A DNA stretch of 64,000 bases from Geosporobacter subterraneus DSM 17957 (GCF_900142145.1 NZ_FQZV01000007.1:1-64000); one strand, 5' to 3'. Positions 37,401 to 47,545 are shown, numbered from the stretch's first letter. The notes: generated from the sequence alone by a model not told the origin. Made by a program: numbers and translations.

Positions 37401-38755
37401 ATAAGTGGATTCACAAAGGATTGAAAACGATCAATAATTTGCCCGTTTTCAATTTTCACAGCCCCAATTTCAGTAATCTTATCATGTTTACTGGATAAGC
37501 CCGTTGTCTCGATATCAAATACTACATAGGTTTGGTGAATAGATTCCTGCTTACAGCCAGTGACTATGGTTTCCCCGTCATTGATCAAATAGCCTTCAAT
37601 TCCGTAAATTACCTTAATGCCATTCTTTTTGCCCGCTTCCATGGCCTCAGGAAAAGCCTGCACAACACCGTGATCTGTGATGGCAATCGCAGGATGGCCC
37701 CATTTTGCAGCTCTCTTAATCAGTGCAGATGCTGAAACGACACCATCCATTGCACTCATCTGTGTATGGGTATGGAGTTCTATCCTTTTTACATTGGCAT
37801 GATCCTCACGAATAGTTGGTATTCCTTCCATTATATCGTTTGCCATTACTACTACTTCTTTAGAAAATGTATCGTACCGTACATCTCCTTTTACCCGTAG
37901 ATACTTACCAATATAAAGAGCTTCATTCAAAGAATCCTTCTGCTCTTTCTTGGCAAAAAACTTTAATCCGATAGAATTGTCATAATCAGTTATACTCATC
38001 GTATATAGGATTTTCCCATTTTTTAATTCTCTTGTTTCCAGATCAAAAATTTCACCCTCAATTGCAACAATACCTGACTCTTCCGTCACGGAACCAATAG
38101 GTACAGAAATGTCTTGAAATTTCTTTCCCAAAATGATGTTTTTCTCAAAATCTGAAGGTGCATTTTTTTTCTTTGAGGTTTGAGTTTCTGCAACCGTTAA
38201 TATTTCTTTTAGGAGGTCCTGGGTCTCTTTTTCTTTTTCAAGATGATACTGAATCTGCGCTGCACTATCAGGCACTTCTGGAGATTCTATAGAAACCTGT
38301 ATTTCTTTGTTAAATTCATTTTTGAATATCTCTTTTATAAAATTATCGATTCTTCTCTCCAGCAAGTTGTATTTTCCTATACTGTCTTTAACCTTTATGA
38401 TCAGCCTAGAGGCTTCGAAGCTTATTTCCGCCTCTGTTATCCAAGCCGCTGAAGAAGGCATCTTTCTATTTAATTCGTAAAGAATGTTATCCCAGTAATT
38501 TTCCAATACTTTATCTTGGTCTTTCAAATTATCATATCTAGGCAAAAAATAGATATCCCGTATAAAAGGGATATGTTTTTTTAAATGCTCTTTAGCCTCT
38601 TCAAAATAACGTTTATGTATAATTTCTTTAGGTACTACTATTACACTTAATATCTTATCGTTTCGATGATATGTCACCTTTTCTATGACAGCATCGAAAT
38701 GAACAGGCTTTCCAGAAAAAACATCACCTATTACATCCTTTAATAAAGCATTCAT
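34487..38755 (-). CDS. polC: DNA polymerase III alpha subunit, Gram-positive PolC type
   Basis: 1422-aa replicative polymerase with built-in proofreading. Order: N-terminal domain, OB fold, PHP domain (starts ELHTHTQMSAMDG), DEDDh exonuclease inserted in the PHP (FDIETTGLSSKHDKITEIGA), then the polymerase domain. The polymerase has the zinc cysteines CGNCKH and CPQCG, the catalytic EPDIDLNFAGE and the thumb/fingers region with QHPGGVMVVP. Length matches Bacillus PolC (about 1437). Start ATG 38753-38755 with GGGGGGC. Confidence 0.97.
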   Translation of the reverse strand: MNALLKDVIGDVFSGKPVHFDAVIEKVTYHRNDKILSVIVVPKEIIHKRYFEEAKEHLKKHIPFIRDIYFLPRYDNLKDQDKVLENYWDNILYELNRKMPSSAAWITEAEISFEASRLIIKVKDSIGKYNLLERRIDNFIKEIFKNEFNKEIQVSIESPEVPDSAAQIQYHLEKEKETQDLLKEILTVAETQTSKKKNAPSDFEKNIILGKKFQDISVPIGSVTEESGIVAIEGEIFDLETRELKNGKILYTMSITDYDNSIGLKFFAKKEQKDSLNEALYIGKYLRVKGDVRYDTFSKEVVVMANDIMEGIPTIREDHANVKRIELHTHTQMSAMDGVVSASALIKRAAKWGHPAIAITDHGVVQAFPEAMEAGKKNGIKVIYGIEGYLINDGETIVTGCKQESIHQTYVVFDIETTGLSSKHDKITEIGAVKIENGQIIDRFQSFVNPLIPIPTNITELTGITDEMVKNQPTIDKILPEFLSFIEGAVIVAHNAVFDTSFIKENCQLHGLSFDVPVVDTLPLAKVLLPKLKKYRLNVIAEALDVSLKNHHRAVDDAEATAHIFLKFLDMVMERDINQLKDLNDLFQDRIDVKKLDTYHIIILVKNAVGLKNLYKIVSASHLEYFYKKPRIPKSLLSSYREGLIIGTACESGELYRAILANRSQREIDSIVKYYDYLEIQPLSNNQFLIDKGLVKDEKELMAINQKIVSLGEKFNKPVVATGDVHFLDPKDEVYRRILMSGQGFDDADEQTPLYLRTTEEMLREFAYLGKEKAMEVVVDYPNKIAEEIDSLIPIPDETFPPIIEGSEEDLRKMCYEKATRIYGDPMPEVVQKRLDRELNSIINNGYAVMYIIAHKLVTKSLRDGYLVGSRGSVGSSFVATMSDITEVNPLPPHYVCGNCKHSEFILDGSIGSGADLPDKKCPQCGEDYIKDGHDIPFEVFLGFEGDKEPDIDLNFAGEYQANAHKYTEELFGTGYVFRAGTIGTIAEKTAYGFVKKYFDEKGVFVNNREITRLVKGCTGVKRTTGQHPGGVMVVPNYKEIYDFCPIQYPANDDSSGVITTHFDYHSISGRLLKLDILGHDVPTIIRMLQDLTGLDPTQIPLDDQETVKIFTSLNPLKIVHDDFECETGSLGIPEFGTKFVRQMLVDTKPTTFAELVRISGLSHGTDVWLNNAQDLVRQGIAELKDVISTRDDIMNYLIYKGLPPKTAFKIMENVRKGKGLNSADEEIMRQNNVPEWYINSCNKIKYMFPKAHAAAYVMMSFRIAYFKVHYPLAFYATYFTTKASDFDADLVVKGREHVANKIKEIESLGNNASQKEKDFLTVLEVVHEMYSRGFGFLKVDLYESDAERFKISGTNLLPPLRALQGVGENAAKSICESRKEGQFISLQHLRENARLTKTVIETLQAHGCLEGLPDTNQLSLF

Positions 38756-38808
38756 CTGATGCCCCCCGTTTTTATCAGATTACATAATATGATTAATGTA
38801 AACTCGAA

Positions 38809-38836
38809 TATCAATTATCTTATATCAATTATCTTA
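38809..38836. repeat. Two tandem copies of a 14-bp unit at the glycosyltransferase 3' end
   Basis: TATCAATTATCTTA occurs at 38809-38822 and again at 38823-38836 without change. The stop codon of the glycosyltransferase gene (38829-38831) is in the upstream copy as transcribed. It looks like a recent slippage duplication. Confidence 0.75.
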
Positions 38837-39464
38837 TGTCTACATTTATTGCTTTTAAGATTTGCCAATACATTTTGATGCGCCATAAAAATCCTCGATA
38901 TAAACCCAGCTTTTCTTCTTTCATAGTATGAGTAATACCACAGAGCACTACCTTTTTAACCGGAATTTTATTTGAATGCAAATACTTTGTTAAGGCTATT
39001 TCAAATCCGTAGGATGTAATATCCAATCCCTCTATCTTTTTGATTAATGAACTTCTTATGGCTCTCTGACCTGATAAAAAAGGAGCGATTTTCTGAGCCC
39101 AATCAGTAAATAATCTTCCCGAAGTAAAAATTCCTACCGTAGTCTCAGCATCCCCCCAGATCACAGGTTCCAGTAAGGCAAGTACATGGTCTTTCGTTAA
39201 TCCAATAAGGTCAGCATCTAATAATAACACAATATCTGCGTTACTGTAAGAAAGACCGGTAATAATTGCACCACCTTTGCCTATGTTTTCTTTCAGTTCG
39301 ATGACATCTTCTGTGTAATATCTGGCAATTTCTGCTGTGTCATCGGTTGAACCATCGCTAACAACAATGATTTGATCCACTATATTTAACTGAGTTACAG
39401 TATCCAAGACTTTTGCGATTCTCTTTTCCTCATTATATGCAGGTATAATCGCTGTGACTTTCAT
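38829..39464 (-). CDS. Family 2 glycosyltransferase
   Basis: 211-aa GT-A fold enzyme. AIIPAYNEEKRIAKVLD is the nucleotide-sugar site, VVSDGSTDDTAEIA the second conserved loop and LLLDADLIGL the DxD metal motif. No transmembrane helix is obvious, so it is cytosolic or peripheral. The chosen start (ATG 39462-39464) has AGGAGGA; the longer frame runs back into ispG and is rejected. It sits between ispG and polC, where Bacillus has proS; donor and acceptor unknown. Similar stand-alone enzymes act on polyprenyl phosphate or phosphoglycerate, so a link to wall lipid synthesis with uppS, cdsA and ispG is possible. Confidence 0.85.
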   Translation of the reverse strand: MKVTAIIPAYNEEKRIAKVLDTVTQLNIVDQIIVVSDGSTDDTAEIARYYTEDVIELKENIGKGGAIITGLSYSNADIVLLLDADLIGLTKDHVLALLEPVIWGDAETTVGIFTSGRLFTDWAQKIAPFLSGQRAIRSSLIKKIEGLDITSYGFEIALTKYLHSNKIPVKKVVLCGITHTMKEEKLGLYRGFLWRIKMYWQILKAINVDIR

Positions 39465-39483
39465 AAGCATCCTCCTAAAAAGG

Positions 39484-40542
39484 TTAAATTTTAGAAATCT
39501 CCTCCAGAAGAACCTTTTCAATTTGCTCTTCCTCAATCTTTCTAATAATTTCCCCCTTTTTAAAAAGCAAAGCAGATGATTTTCCACCGGCTATACCGAT
39601 ATCGGCTTCTCTTGCTTCTCCAGGACCGTTAACAGCACAGCCCATAATTGCTACTTTTATTGGTTTATTGATATTCTTTATTTTTTTTTCAATCTTATTG
39701 GTTAATGAAATCAAATCAATTTGACATCTTCCACAGGTTGGGCAAGAAATAATCTCAACGCCAAAGCTTCTAATTCCCGCAGATTGTAATATTTCTTTCG
39801 CTACTTTTATTTCTTCCACTGGATCCCCTGTCAAAGATACCCGTATGGTGTCACCAATCCCATTTAACAGCAAAGCACCTATGCCCACAGAGGATTTGAT
39901 CGTACCGCTCCATAGCGTTCCAGCTTCTGTAATCCCTATATGCAAAGGATAATCTACCTTTTCGGACATCAATTGATAAGCAGCCAGCGTCAAGGGTATA
40001 TCTGATGCCTTAAGCGATATAATGGTATCATAATAGTCCAGATGCTCTAGTATGCTGACATGTTCTAGGGCACTCTCTACCATTGCCTCGGCCGTAACTC
40101 CTCCATACTTATCCAGTATTTTTTTCTCGATGGATCCTGCATTTACACCAATCCGCATAGGTATATTTCTTTCTTTGGCCTTTTTAACAACAGCCTTTAC
40201 CCGGTCAATGTCTCCAATATTTCCAGGATTTATGCGCAGCTTGTCTACCCCATTTTCAATGCAGGTAAGTGCCAAGCGGTAATCAAAATGAATATCTGCA
40301 ACTAAGGGAATTTGAATATTTCTCCTTATTTTTTGAATAGCCTCAGCAGATTCCATGTCAGGAACCGCAACCCTAACAATCTCACAGCCCGCTTCCTCCA
40401 ATTTTTTAATCTGCCTAACAGTAGATTGGACATCTGCTGTCTTCGTATTTGTCATAGACTGTATAGAGATCGGTGCATCTCCACCAATGGCAAAATCTCC
40501 ACAATAAACTTTCCTTGTTTTTTTTCTAAGGTAAGATCCCAT
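39484..40542 (-). CDS. ispG: 4-hydroxy-3-methylbut-2-en-1-yl diphosphate synthase (flavodoxin)
   Basis: 352-aa iron-sulfur enzyme, sixth step of the non-mevalonate (MEP) isoprenoid route. An N-terminal TIM barrel is followed by the 4Fe-4S domain with [11 protein letters not shown] and the third cysteine in [16 protein letters not shown] lies close to the ATG. Next to rseP and dxr, so two MEP-pathway genes plus uppS lie in the same unit. Confidence 0.95.
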   Translation of the reverse strand: MGSYLRKKTRKVYCGDFAIGGDAPISIQSMTNTKTADVQSTVRQIKKLEEAGCEIVRVAVPDMESAEAIQKIRRNIQIPLVADIHFDYRLALTCIENGVDKLRINPGNIGDIDRVKAVVKKAKERNIPMRIGVNAGSIEKKILDKYGGVTAEAMVESALEHVSILEHLDYYDTIISLKASDIPLTLAAYQLMSEKVDYPLHIGITEAGTLWSGTIKSSVGIGALLLNGIGDTIRVSLTGDPVEEIKVAKEILQSAGIRSFGVEIISCPTCGRCQIDLISLTNKIEKKIKNINKPIKVAIMGCAVNGPGEAREADIGIAGGKSSALLFKKGEIIRKIEEEQIEKVLLEEISKI

Positions 40543-40556
40543 ATATCCTCCTGCTA

Positions 40557-41564
40557 TTAAAACAAATCAAATCGAATAATATCCTTATAGGCTATAAACA
40601 ACATTAATACCATTAGCAGCACAAACCCTACTAAATGGATAAATCCTTCCTTTTCCGGATCAATAGGCCTTCCACTAATTCCTTCAAACAATAAAAACAA
40701 AAGCCGTCCTCCATCTAGAGCAGGTATTGGAATTAGATTTACGATCCCTAGGTTGATGCTGATAAGCGCTGCTAAAGACATCACATTATAAATACTCGTT
40801 TTAGCAGCTTCTCCTACAAGATGTATAATCCCTACCGGACCGACTACATCCTCCGTCGACGCTTTACCTCCGAAAAGATTGCCTAAAAACTCCATCATGC
40901 CACCCATAATAAAAAACATTCTGTCTATGCTGGTTGTAATGGATTTTACCAGGGATTTTTCAGCTGCAGGGGTTATTCCAATAATTGCTTGATCGGTTTC
41001 CCGATTGATTACAGGAGTAACCCTGAACTGTTTTTCAGCACCTTCCCGCAAAAGTATAATACTAAGTTCTTGTTCCCGACTTCCATTTATCATCCTAACA
41101 ATCTGATCCCAATTTGTAATGTTCTCCCCATTGATGCTTGTAATTTGATCACCGGGTCTTAATCCTACTTGCTCTGCGGGAAATCCGGGGGTTACCCGGT
41201 CAATAATCGTAGTAGGAAATCCCAGCGAGTAGAAGATCATGGTAAACAATAAAACCGCAAGAACAAAATTCATAAAAGGTCCTGCAATCAAAACAGCCAT
41301 TCTTGCCCATATCGGTTTGTTATTGAAACTACCGGCATCTGTGGAAGCTTCATCTTCCCCTTCCATTTTAACATATCCCCCAATAGGTAAGATTCTAAGG
41401 GAATATTCTGTTTCTCCCTTTTTTACTTTCAAAAACCTTGGTCCCATACCTATTGCAAATTCATGTACTTTTATCCCAACAAATTTAGCCACTGTAAAAT
41501 GACCTAGCTCATGAAAAACAACCAAAAGACCAAATACAATAAAAGCTACGAGAATTGTTCCCAT
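40557..41564 (-). CDS. rseP: Site-2 intramembrane metalloprotease RseP/RasP
   Basis: 335-aa membrane zinc protease that cuts anti-sigma factors and remnant signal peptides. The HExxH motif is HELGH at residues 18-22 in the first helix, and the NxxPxPxLDG motif reads [14 protein letters not shown] near the C-terminus. One PDZ domain ([20 protein letters not shown]) lies between. Standard position between dxr and ispG/proS. Confidence 0.95.
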   Translation of the reverse strand: MGTILVAFIVFGLLVVFHELGHFTVAKFVGIKVHEFAIGMGPRFLKVKKGETEYSLRILPIGGYVKMEGEDEASTDAGSFNNKPIWARMAVLIAGPFMNFVLAVLLFTMIFYSLGFPTTIIDRVTPGFPAEQVGLRPGDQITSINGENITNWDQIVRMINGSREQELSIILLREGAEKQFRVTPVINRETDQAIIGITPAAEKSLVKSITTSIDRMFFIMGGMMEFLGNLFGGKASTEDVVGPVGIIHLVGEAAKTSIYNVMSLAALISINLGIVNLIPIPALDGGRLLFLLFEGISGRPIDPEKEGFIHLVGFVLLMVLMLFIAYKDIIRFDLF

Positions 41565-41576
41565 GCTTACACCACC

Positions 41577-42725
41577 TTATGATAATCTATTATTAACAAA
41601 GTCCCGTGTCCACTGATCAATGGCTATAATCTCACCAATGTCTTTTACCTTTGTAAATGGATTGCTTTCAAGTGCAATTGCGATTTGGCTCGGTATATCC
41701 ATGAATCCTATCTTTCGCTGTAAGAATTGTTCAACTAACACTTCATTGGCTGCATTTAAAACAGTAGGATAGCTTCCACCTTGATGCATTGCCTCAATGG
41801 CCAGCTTTAAACACGGAAAACTCTCCATATCGGGTTTCTCAAAAGTTAATTCCTTGAGAACAGAAAAATCTAATCTTTGGAGTTGGTTTTCTGTTCGATC
41901 AGGATAGGTCAATGCAAATTGTATAGGCACTCGCATATCAGGACACCCTAGCTGAGCTAATATAGAACTGTCTACAAATTCAACCATAGAGTGAATAATG
42001 CTCTGTGGATGAACAATTACCTCAATCTGATCCATTCTTAAATCAAACAACCATTTTGCCTCTATAACCTCTAAACCTTTATTCATCAGTGTGGCTGAAT
42101 CTATTGAAATTTTTTTTCCCATATTCCATTTTGGATGTCTCAGTGCATCCTCAAGGGAAACGGATTCTAATTGTTTTTTATTAAATCCTCGAAAAGGTCC
42201 TCCTGACGCAGTCAGTATAATTCGATCTACTTCCTTTAAATTATACCCTTTCAGACATTGAAATATTGCACTGTGTTCACTATCAACAGGAATAATTTTA
42301 ACCTGATTGTTACAAGCCTCTTTCATAACCAGTTCTCCAGCAGTTACCAGTGTTTCTTTATTGGCTAGTGCGATATTTTTTTTTGACCGTATCGCCTCTA
42401 TGGTTGGTAACAAACCTACCATTCCCACTACAGAGGTCACCACTAGTTCTGCATCTTCCATCGTAGCAATGGATATAAGTCCCTCCATTCCCGACAGAAT
42501 CTCCGTTGGAAATTTTCCAAGCCTCCGCGAAAGCTCTAAAGCCTTCTCTACATCCATAACTGCAGCTGCCTCAGGTTTAAATTCTCTAATTTGTATTTCT
42601 AACAAATCAATATTGTGGTTGCCGCTTAATCCTATTATACTAAAATCTTTCCGGTTACTGCGTACTACATCTAGGGTTTGCCTGCCTATAGATCCTGTGG
42701 ACCCTAAAATACTAATCTTCTTCAT
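41577..42725 (-). CDS. dxr: 1-deoxy-D-xylulose 5-phosphate reductoisomerase
   Basis: 382-aa NADPH enzyme, second step of the MEP pathway. The Rossmann motif [16 protein letters not shown] opens the protein; the metal site is in [14 protein letters not shown] and [20 protein letters not shown]. The start ATG 42723-42725 is preferred over an in-frame TTG ten codons upstream, which would lie on the GGAAGGGA ribosome-site-like sequence. Terminator-like stem between it and cdsA. Confidence 0.94.
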   Translation of the reverse strand: MKKISILGSTGSIGRQTLDVVRSNRKDFSIIGLSGNHNIDLLEIQIREFKPEAAAVMDVEKALELSRRLGKFPTEILSGMEGLISIATMEDAELVVTSVVGMVGLLPTIEAIRSKKNIALANKETLVTAGELVMKEACNNQVKIIPVDSEHSAIFQCLKGYNLKEVDRIILTASGGPFRGFNKKQLESVSLEDALRHPKWNMGKKISIDSATLMNKGLEVIEAKWLFDLRMDQIEVIVHPQSIIHSMVEFVDSSILAQLGCPDMRVPIQFALTYPDRTENQLQRLDFSVLKELTFEKPDMESFPCLKLAIEAMHQGGSYPTVLNAANEVLVEQFLQRKIGFMDIPSQIAIALESNPFTKVKDIGEIIAIDQWTRDFVNNRLS

Positions 42726-42769
42726 TATGTAATATCGTCCCTTCCAAAGTTTCAATGATGATTGCTAAA

Positions 42770-42800
42770 AAACAAAAAGGCACTATTGCCTATTTTGTTT
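42770..42800 (-). terminator. Terminator between cdsA and dxr
   Basis: Arms 42770-42782 and 42787-42800 pair with one bulge around loop CTAT, ending in TTTTTGTTTTTTA on the minus strand. It overlaps the cdsA stop codon and would split the lipid genes from dxr. Confidence 0.6.
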
Positions 42801-43593
42801 ACCTTAGTCCAATCAAAAAGAAAACTATATAATAATATACTGTTGGTGCAGTAAAAAGTATACTATCAAATCTATCTAAAACGCCTCCATGGCCAGGCAT
42901 GATTTTTCCATAATCTTTTATTCCTACATAGCGCTTAAATCGAGAAGCGGTAAGGTCTCCAATCTGGGCTAAAATACTTCCTATAAAACCTATAATCATG
43001 CAGTGGTAAATTAAATCCATATTAAAAAAGTAGGCAAATACAGCACTTGATAAAATACTTCCCAGCACGCCGCCAATAGACCCCTCAACTGTTTTTTTTG
43101 GACTAATAGTGGGGCACAGCTTTTTCGAACCAAAGAAAAACCCAGAAAAATAAGCAAAGGTATCTGTTGTAAAGGCGGATAAAAAAATCATCCAAATTAA
43201 ACCGTTATAAACGGGAATCTCTGAAACGAGAACAATATGAAACATAAAAAATACAACATAAAACAAGCCCAGTACTGTAACAGCTAAGTCATTGGTATTC
43301 ATTTTGGGATCAAAAAGATGGGTTACCAAAGCTATCAACATAACTATAAATACCCAAAACATCATTATTTCTGCTGACATCCAAAGAATTGTCAAAACAG
43401 TTAATAAAGCGATACTAATAAGCCCTACTGGTTTTGAAGGCTGTATGCCAATACTCTTAAAGGCATTATAAAATTCATTAAGTCCAATATACGCTATTAC
43501 AACAACCGACAGCTTTAGTAGGATTCCACCTGTGGTTACTATAAAAAGCAGCAATGGGATTCCGATGATTGCAGAAACAATTCTTACGAGCAC
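42799..43593 (-). CDS. cdsA: Phosphatidate cytidylyltransferase
   Basis: 264-aa integral membrane enzyme making CDP-diacylglycerol, the branch point of phospholipid synthesis and the donor for PgsA. The signature S-x-KR-x4-KD ... HGG-x-x-DR-x-D reads SRFKRYVGIKDYGK then MPGHGGVLDRFDS, complete. About eight hydrophobic helices. Fifteen bases after uppS. Confidence 0.95.
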   Translation of the reverse strand: MLVRIVSAIIGIPLLLFIVTTGGILLKLSVVVIAYIGLNEFYNAFKSIGIQPSKPVGLISIALLTVLTILWMSAEIMMFWVFIVMLIALVTHLFDPKMNTNDLAVTVLGLFYVVFFMFHIVLVSEIPVYNGLIWMIFLSAFTTDTFAYFSGFFFGSKKLCPTISPKKTVEGSIGGVLGSILSSAVFAYFFNMDLIYHCMIIGFIGSILAQIGDLTASRFKRYVGIKDYGKIMPGHGGVLDRFDSILFTAPTVYYYIVFFLIGLR

Positions 43594-43608
43594 TATACTT
43601 CACCGCCT

Positions 43609-44376
43609 TTATTTTGTACCACCATATCTTCTATCACGTTCCTGATAGTCCAGGATCGCATCAACTAAATATTTTCCATTGAAATCAGGCCAGAATATTT
43701 TTGAAAACCAGAATTCACTATAAGCAATTTGCCACAGTAGGAAGTTGCTAATCCTTAATTCCCCACTGGGTCGAATTACAAGATCAGGGTCTGGGATACC
43801 CCTTGTATATAAATGATCTGAAAAAAGCCTCTCATCAATTTCTTCTATTTCAATTTCTTGGTTTTTAACTTTCCTGCATATTTCTTTAATAGCATTGACA
43901 ATCTCAAGTCTGCCACCATAGTTCAAGGCAATACTTACTGTGAGTCCGTCATTTTCACGTGTAAGTTTTTGAGCAGCTTCGATCTCAACTAAGGCAGCCT
44001 GAGGCAGCTTACTAATATCTCCAATCGTGTTGATACGTACATTATTTTCATTTAGTTCTTGAATTTCATTGCGCAGATAGTAAACTAATAGATTCATTAG
44101 TGCAGATACTTCTTCTTCAGGTCTTTTCCAATTCTCTGTTGAGAAAGCATAAAGCGTCAGATACTGAACCCTAAGATTTGAACAGGTTTTAATTACGTCT
44201 CTTAGTGCTTCAATACCAGCTTTATGCCCTGCTGTTCTGGGCAAACTTCTCTTCGTAGCCCATCTTCCGTTTCCATCCATAATAATGGCAATATGCTTTG
44301 GTATTTTTTCGGGATCTATTCTTTCTAAGTTTTTTCGAATATCCTCTTTTGTAAACAGCCTCTTTAAAAAATCCAT
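43609..44376 (-). CDS. uppS: Undecaprenyl diphosphate synthase
   Basis: 255-aa cis-prenyltransferase that makes the C55 lipid carrier for wall synthesis from FPP and IPP. IAIIMDGNGRWATKRSLPRT holds the catalytic aspartate (D34), and GRLEIVNAIKEI plus the C-terminal RPSGELRISNFLLWQ block are conserved. Start with GGAGG seven bases upstream. A strong stem-loop separates it from the PASTA-like gene. Confidence 0.96.
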   Translation of the reverse strand: MDFLKRLFTKEDIRKNLERIDPEKIPKHIAIIMDGNGRWATKRSLPRTAGHKAGIEALRDVIKTCSNLRVQYLTLYAFSTENWKRPEEEVSALMNLLVYYLRNEIQELNENNVRINTIGDISKLPQAALVEIEAAQKLTRENDGLTVSIALNYGGRLEIVNAIKEICRKVKNQEIEIEEIDERLFSDHLYTRGIPDPDLVIRPSGELRISNFLLWQIAYSEFWFSKIFWPDFNGKYLVDAILDYQERDRRYGGTK

Positions 44377-44408
44377 AAGGATTCCTCCATAAACAATAAT
44401 GAAAAATA

Positions 44409-44442
44409 TTTTTAAACCCCCGTAAAGGTGGGGGCTTAAAAA
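44409..44442 (-). terminator. Stem-loop after the PASTA-like gene
   Basis: TTTTTAA-CCCCC pairs with GGGGG-TTAAAAA (44409-44421 with 44430-44442, one mismatch) around an 8-base loop, with a T-rich end. It overlaps the stop of the small upstream gene and lies 33 bases before uppS. Confidence 0.7.
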
Positions 44443-44624
44443 TAACTAACAACAATTTCTATCTGTTGATCCGACTGTATCTGTCGGATTACTCTACATT
44501 CTCCATCCTTATTATCCTGCTTGGGTGCCACTGCTTCATGAATCGTAAACTGCAATCCTGCCTGTTTCATTACTTTCTTTGATTCCTCACAGCTATAACC
44601 CACTAGATCCGGTACAAGTGACAA
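44436..44624 (-). CDS. Small single-PASTA-like protein
   Basis: 62-aa protein that is close to one whole PASTA domain: VPDLVGYSCEESKKVMKQAG is the opening strand-helix of that fold and the end IEIVVSYF the last strand. No signal peptide or membrane helix, so it is cytosolic, unlike PASTA domains of penicillin-binding proteins or Ser/Thr kinases. The start is TTG (44622-44624). Its GGAGG lies inside the last codons of frr, seven bases away, so expression is coupled to frr. Two cysteines are present. Function unknown; the place beside uppS hints at wall precursor control. Confidence 0.72.
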   Translation of the reverse strand: MSLVPDLVGYSCEESKKVMKQAGLQFTIHEAVAPKQDNKDGECRVIRQIQSDQQIEIVVSYF

Positions 44625-44626
44625 TT

Positions 44627-45184
44627 CTATACCTCCATTATTTCCTTTTCTTTCTTTACTACCAGTTCATCAATGATTTCTACATACTTATTTGTTGCTT
44701 TTTGTACTTCATCTTCTGCTTTTTTAAGATCGTCTTCAGTTAATTCTCCTGATTTTTGCATTTTCTTCAGCTTGTCATTTGCATCTCTTCTCTCATTTCG
44801 GATTGCTACCTTAGCTTCTTCGCCGGTTTTTTTCACGATCTTTAATAGATCCTTTCTACGCTCTTCCGTTAGCTGAGGTATTCCCAAGCGAATCGTCTTT
44901 CCATCATTAGACGGATTAATGCCCAAATCTGATTGAGTAATTGCTTTTTCAATCGGTTGGATTGCTCCTTTATCATAGGGCTGAATAACCAAGAGCCTTG
45001 GTTCAGGGGCTGAGACACTGGCAATTTGTTTTAATGGTGTTGGAGATCCATAATACTCTACTACGATTCTGTCGAGCAACGCAGGATTGGCCCTGCCTGC
45101 ACGGATACTATGCAGCTCTTCTTTTAAGACTTTAATCGTTTTTTGCATTTTTTCTTCTAGCTCTTTATGTACCTGCAAACTCAT
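44627..45184 (-). CDS. frr: Ribosome recycling factor
   Basis: 185-aa tRNA-mimicking protein that splits post-termination ribosomes with [26 protein letters not shown] is split across the hinge region; the [20 protein letters not shown] block is diagnostic. GGGAGG ahead of ATG. Three bases after pyrH. Confidence 0.96.
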   Translation of the reverse strand: MSLQVHKELEEKMQKTIKVLKEELHSIRAGRANPALLDRIVVEYYGSPTPLKQIASVSAPEPRLLVIQPYDKGAIQPIEKAITQSDLGINPSNDGKTIRLGIPQLTEERRKDLLKIVKKTGEEAKVAIRNERRDANDKLKKMQKSGELTEDDLKKAEDEVQKATNKYVEIIDELVVKKEKEIMEV

Positions 45185-45187
45185 AAT

Positions 45188-45913
<726 letters not shown>

Positions 45914-45972
45914 CTATTATTCTACATAACCAGCAAAAAACCTTCACCTTTATTGGAAGTCTATCTTAAAAA

Positions 45973-45995
45973 AGAGAACACACTTCGTGTTCTCT
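45973..45995 (-). terminator. Intrinsic terminator after tsf
   Basis: A 9-bp perfect stem (45973-45981 with 45987-45995) with a 5-base loop, then TTTTTAAG on the minus strand, 18 bases after the tsf stop. Confidence 0.8.
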
Positions 45996-46012
45996 ATGTT
46001 TAATTGTATGAA

Positions 46013-46660
46013 TTAATTATTAATTTGTTTTGCAACTTCTTCTGCAAAATTTTCTTCTTTCTTTTCTATTCCTTCTCCTACTTCAAAACGCACAAATCTT
46101 CGAATAGACAGGTTTTCTCCAATTTTTGCTATTTTTTCATTTAGTAGATCTTGGACTGTTATTTCTGGGTCTCTGATAAAAGGTTGTTCTAATAGGCATA
46201 CTTCCTTAAAGAATTTCTCAATTCTTCCATCTACCATTTTGTCCACGATTTTTTCAGGTTTTCCCTCGTTCAGAGCCTGTACTCTTAGAATTTCTCTTTC
46301 TTTGTTAATTACTTCTTCAGAAACCTCTTCTCTTCTTATGTATTGTGGATTAGAAGCAGCGATTTGCATTGCCACATCTTTTACAAACTTCTTAAATTCT
46401 TCATTTTTAGCAACGAAATCTGTTTCACTATTTACTTCAACTAGTACGCCAATTCTTCCTCCATGAATATAAGACTCGACGATCCCCTCAGCTGCGATTC
46501 TTCCAGATTTCTTTGCTGCTTTTGCCAGTCCTTTTTCTCTTAGTACTTCTACTGCTTTATCCATATTTCCGTTTGATTCCTCAAGTGCAACCTTACAATC
46601 CATCATTCCTGCACCGGTTTTTTCTCTTAGTTCTTTCACCATTGCTGCTGAAACAGCCAT
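46013..46660 (-). CDS. tsf: Elongation factor Ts
   Basis: 215-aa guanine-nucleotide exchange factor of EF-Tu. [20 protein letters not shown] and [15 protein letters not shown] are diagnostic. It is the short form, with one core subdomain less than the roughly 290-aa Bacillus protein, which is common in Clostridia. GAGGAGG upstream. Confidence 0.96.
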   Translation of the reverse strand: MAVSAAMVKELREKTGAGMMDCKVALEESNGNMDKAVEVLREKGLAKAAKKSGRIAAEGIVESYIHGGRIGVLVEVNSETDFVAKNEEFKKFVKDVAMQIAASNPQYIRREEVSEEVINKEREILRVQALNEGKPEKIVDKMVDGRIEKFFKEVCLLEQPFIRDPEITVQDLLNEKIAKIGENLSIRRFVRFEVGEGIEKKEENFAEEVAKQINN

Positions 46661-46694
46661 AAAAACGCCTCCTCAAGTATCAAATATTATAAAA

Positions 46695-46736
46695 GGTAAG
46701 AGCAATAAGGGAAAAAATCCCTCCTTAACCCTTACC
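46695..46736 (-). terminator. Stem-loop between rpsB and tsf, terminator or attenuator
   Basis: GGTAAG pairs with CTTACC and, inside it, AGGGA with TCCCT; the outer stem is followed by TTTTATAATA on the minus strand. It would partly uncouple tsf from rpsB. Confidence 0.55.
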
Positions 46737-46744
46737 ATCAGTGA

Positions 46745-47443
46745 TTACTCTTCCATTTGTTCGCCTTGTCTGCCTTCTATGATTGCATCTGCAATTTTTG
46801 CTGTGATCAGTTTTACTGCACGGATCGCATCGTCATTTCCTGGAATTACATAATCTACTTCTTCTGGATCACAGTTGGTATCTACGATTCCAACTACAGG
46901 AATTCCAAGAATTTGTGCTTCTTTTACCGCAATTCTTTCTTTTCTTGGATCAACAACAAATAGTGCACCTGGAAGATCGTTCATCTCCTTGATTCCACCT
47001 AGGAATTTCTCAAGCTTCTCTTGCTCATTTTTCAGCTTGATTACTTCTTTCTTAGGCAACACTTCGAATAAACCTTGCTCTTCCATTTTCACCAACTCAT
47101 TCAAACGATCAATTCTCTTTCGAATGGTCTTAAAGTTTGTAAGCATACCACCAAGCCATCTTTGATTTACAAAATACATTCCGCTTCTCTTTGCTTCCTG
47201 CTCAATAGATTCCTGTGCTTGCTTCTTAGTACCTACAAACAGAATCGTCTTGTTGCTTTCTGCAACTTCTTTTACAAAGCTATAGGCTTCTTCTACTTTT
47301 TTTACAGTTTTCTGAAGGTCGATAATATATATACCGTTCCTTTCTGTAAAAATGTATTCAGCCATCTTAGGGTTCCATCTTCTTGTCTGATGACCGAAGT
47401 GTACACCTGCCTCCAATAATTGCTTCATTGAAATAACTGACAT
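46745..47443 (-). CDS. rpsB: 30S ribosomal protein S2
   Basis: 232-aa small-subunit protein. [20 protein letters not shown] and [14 protein letters not shown] are the two family signatures. Perfect AAGGAGGTG ribosome site. First gene of the rpsB-tsf-pyrH-frr group, with its own promoter and a leader of about 96 bases. Confidence 0.97.
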   Translation of the reverse strand: MSVISMKQLLEAGVHFGHQTRRWNPKMAEYIFTERNGIYIIDLQKTVKKVEEAYSFVKEVAESNKTILFVGTKKQAQESIEQEAKRSGMYFVNQRWLGGMLTNFKTIRKRIDRLNELVKMEEQGLFEVLPKKEVIKLKNEQEKLEKFLGGIKEMNDLPGALFVVDPRKERIAVKEAQILGIPVVGIVDTNCDPEEVDYVIPGNDDAIRAVKLITAKIADAIIEGRQGEQMEE

Positions 47444-47545
47444 TTTTTCACCTCCTTGGTTTTTTCCTCCACCTTGTTCATCTTTCCAACCACCCGTAGG
47501 ACCCTGTTGAAAATTCCAAAGTGTGTGTGTTTAATCACCTTAAGT

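Noticed and set aside
39465-39587. 41-residue N-terminal extension of the glycosyltransferase
   Set aside because: It overlaps the coding end of ispG in another frame, is rich in Arg/Lys/Phe without a pattern, and a perfect AGGAGGA sits ahead of the internal ATG.
44222-44455. 77-codon minus-strand frame across the uppS start
   Set aside because: It is out of frame with uppS, crosses the stem-loop at 44409-44442 and has no ribosome site; it is a shadow of the uppS N-terminus.
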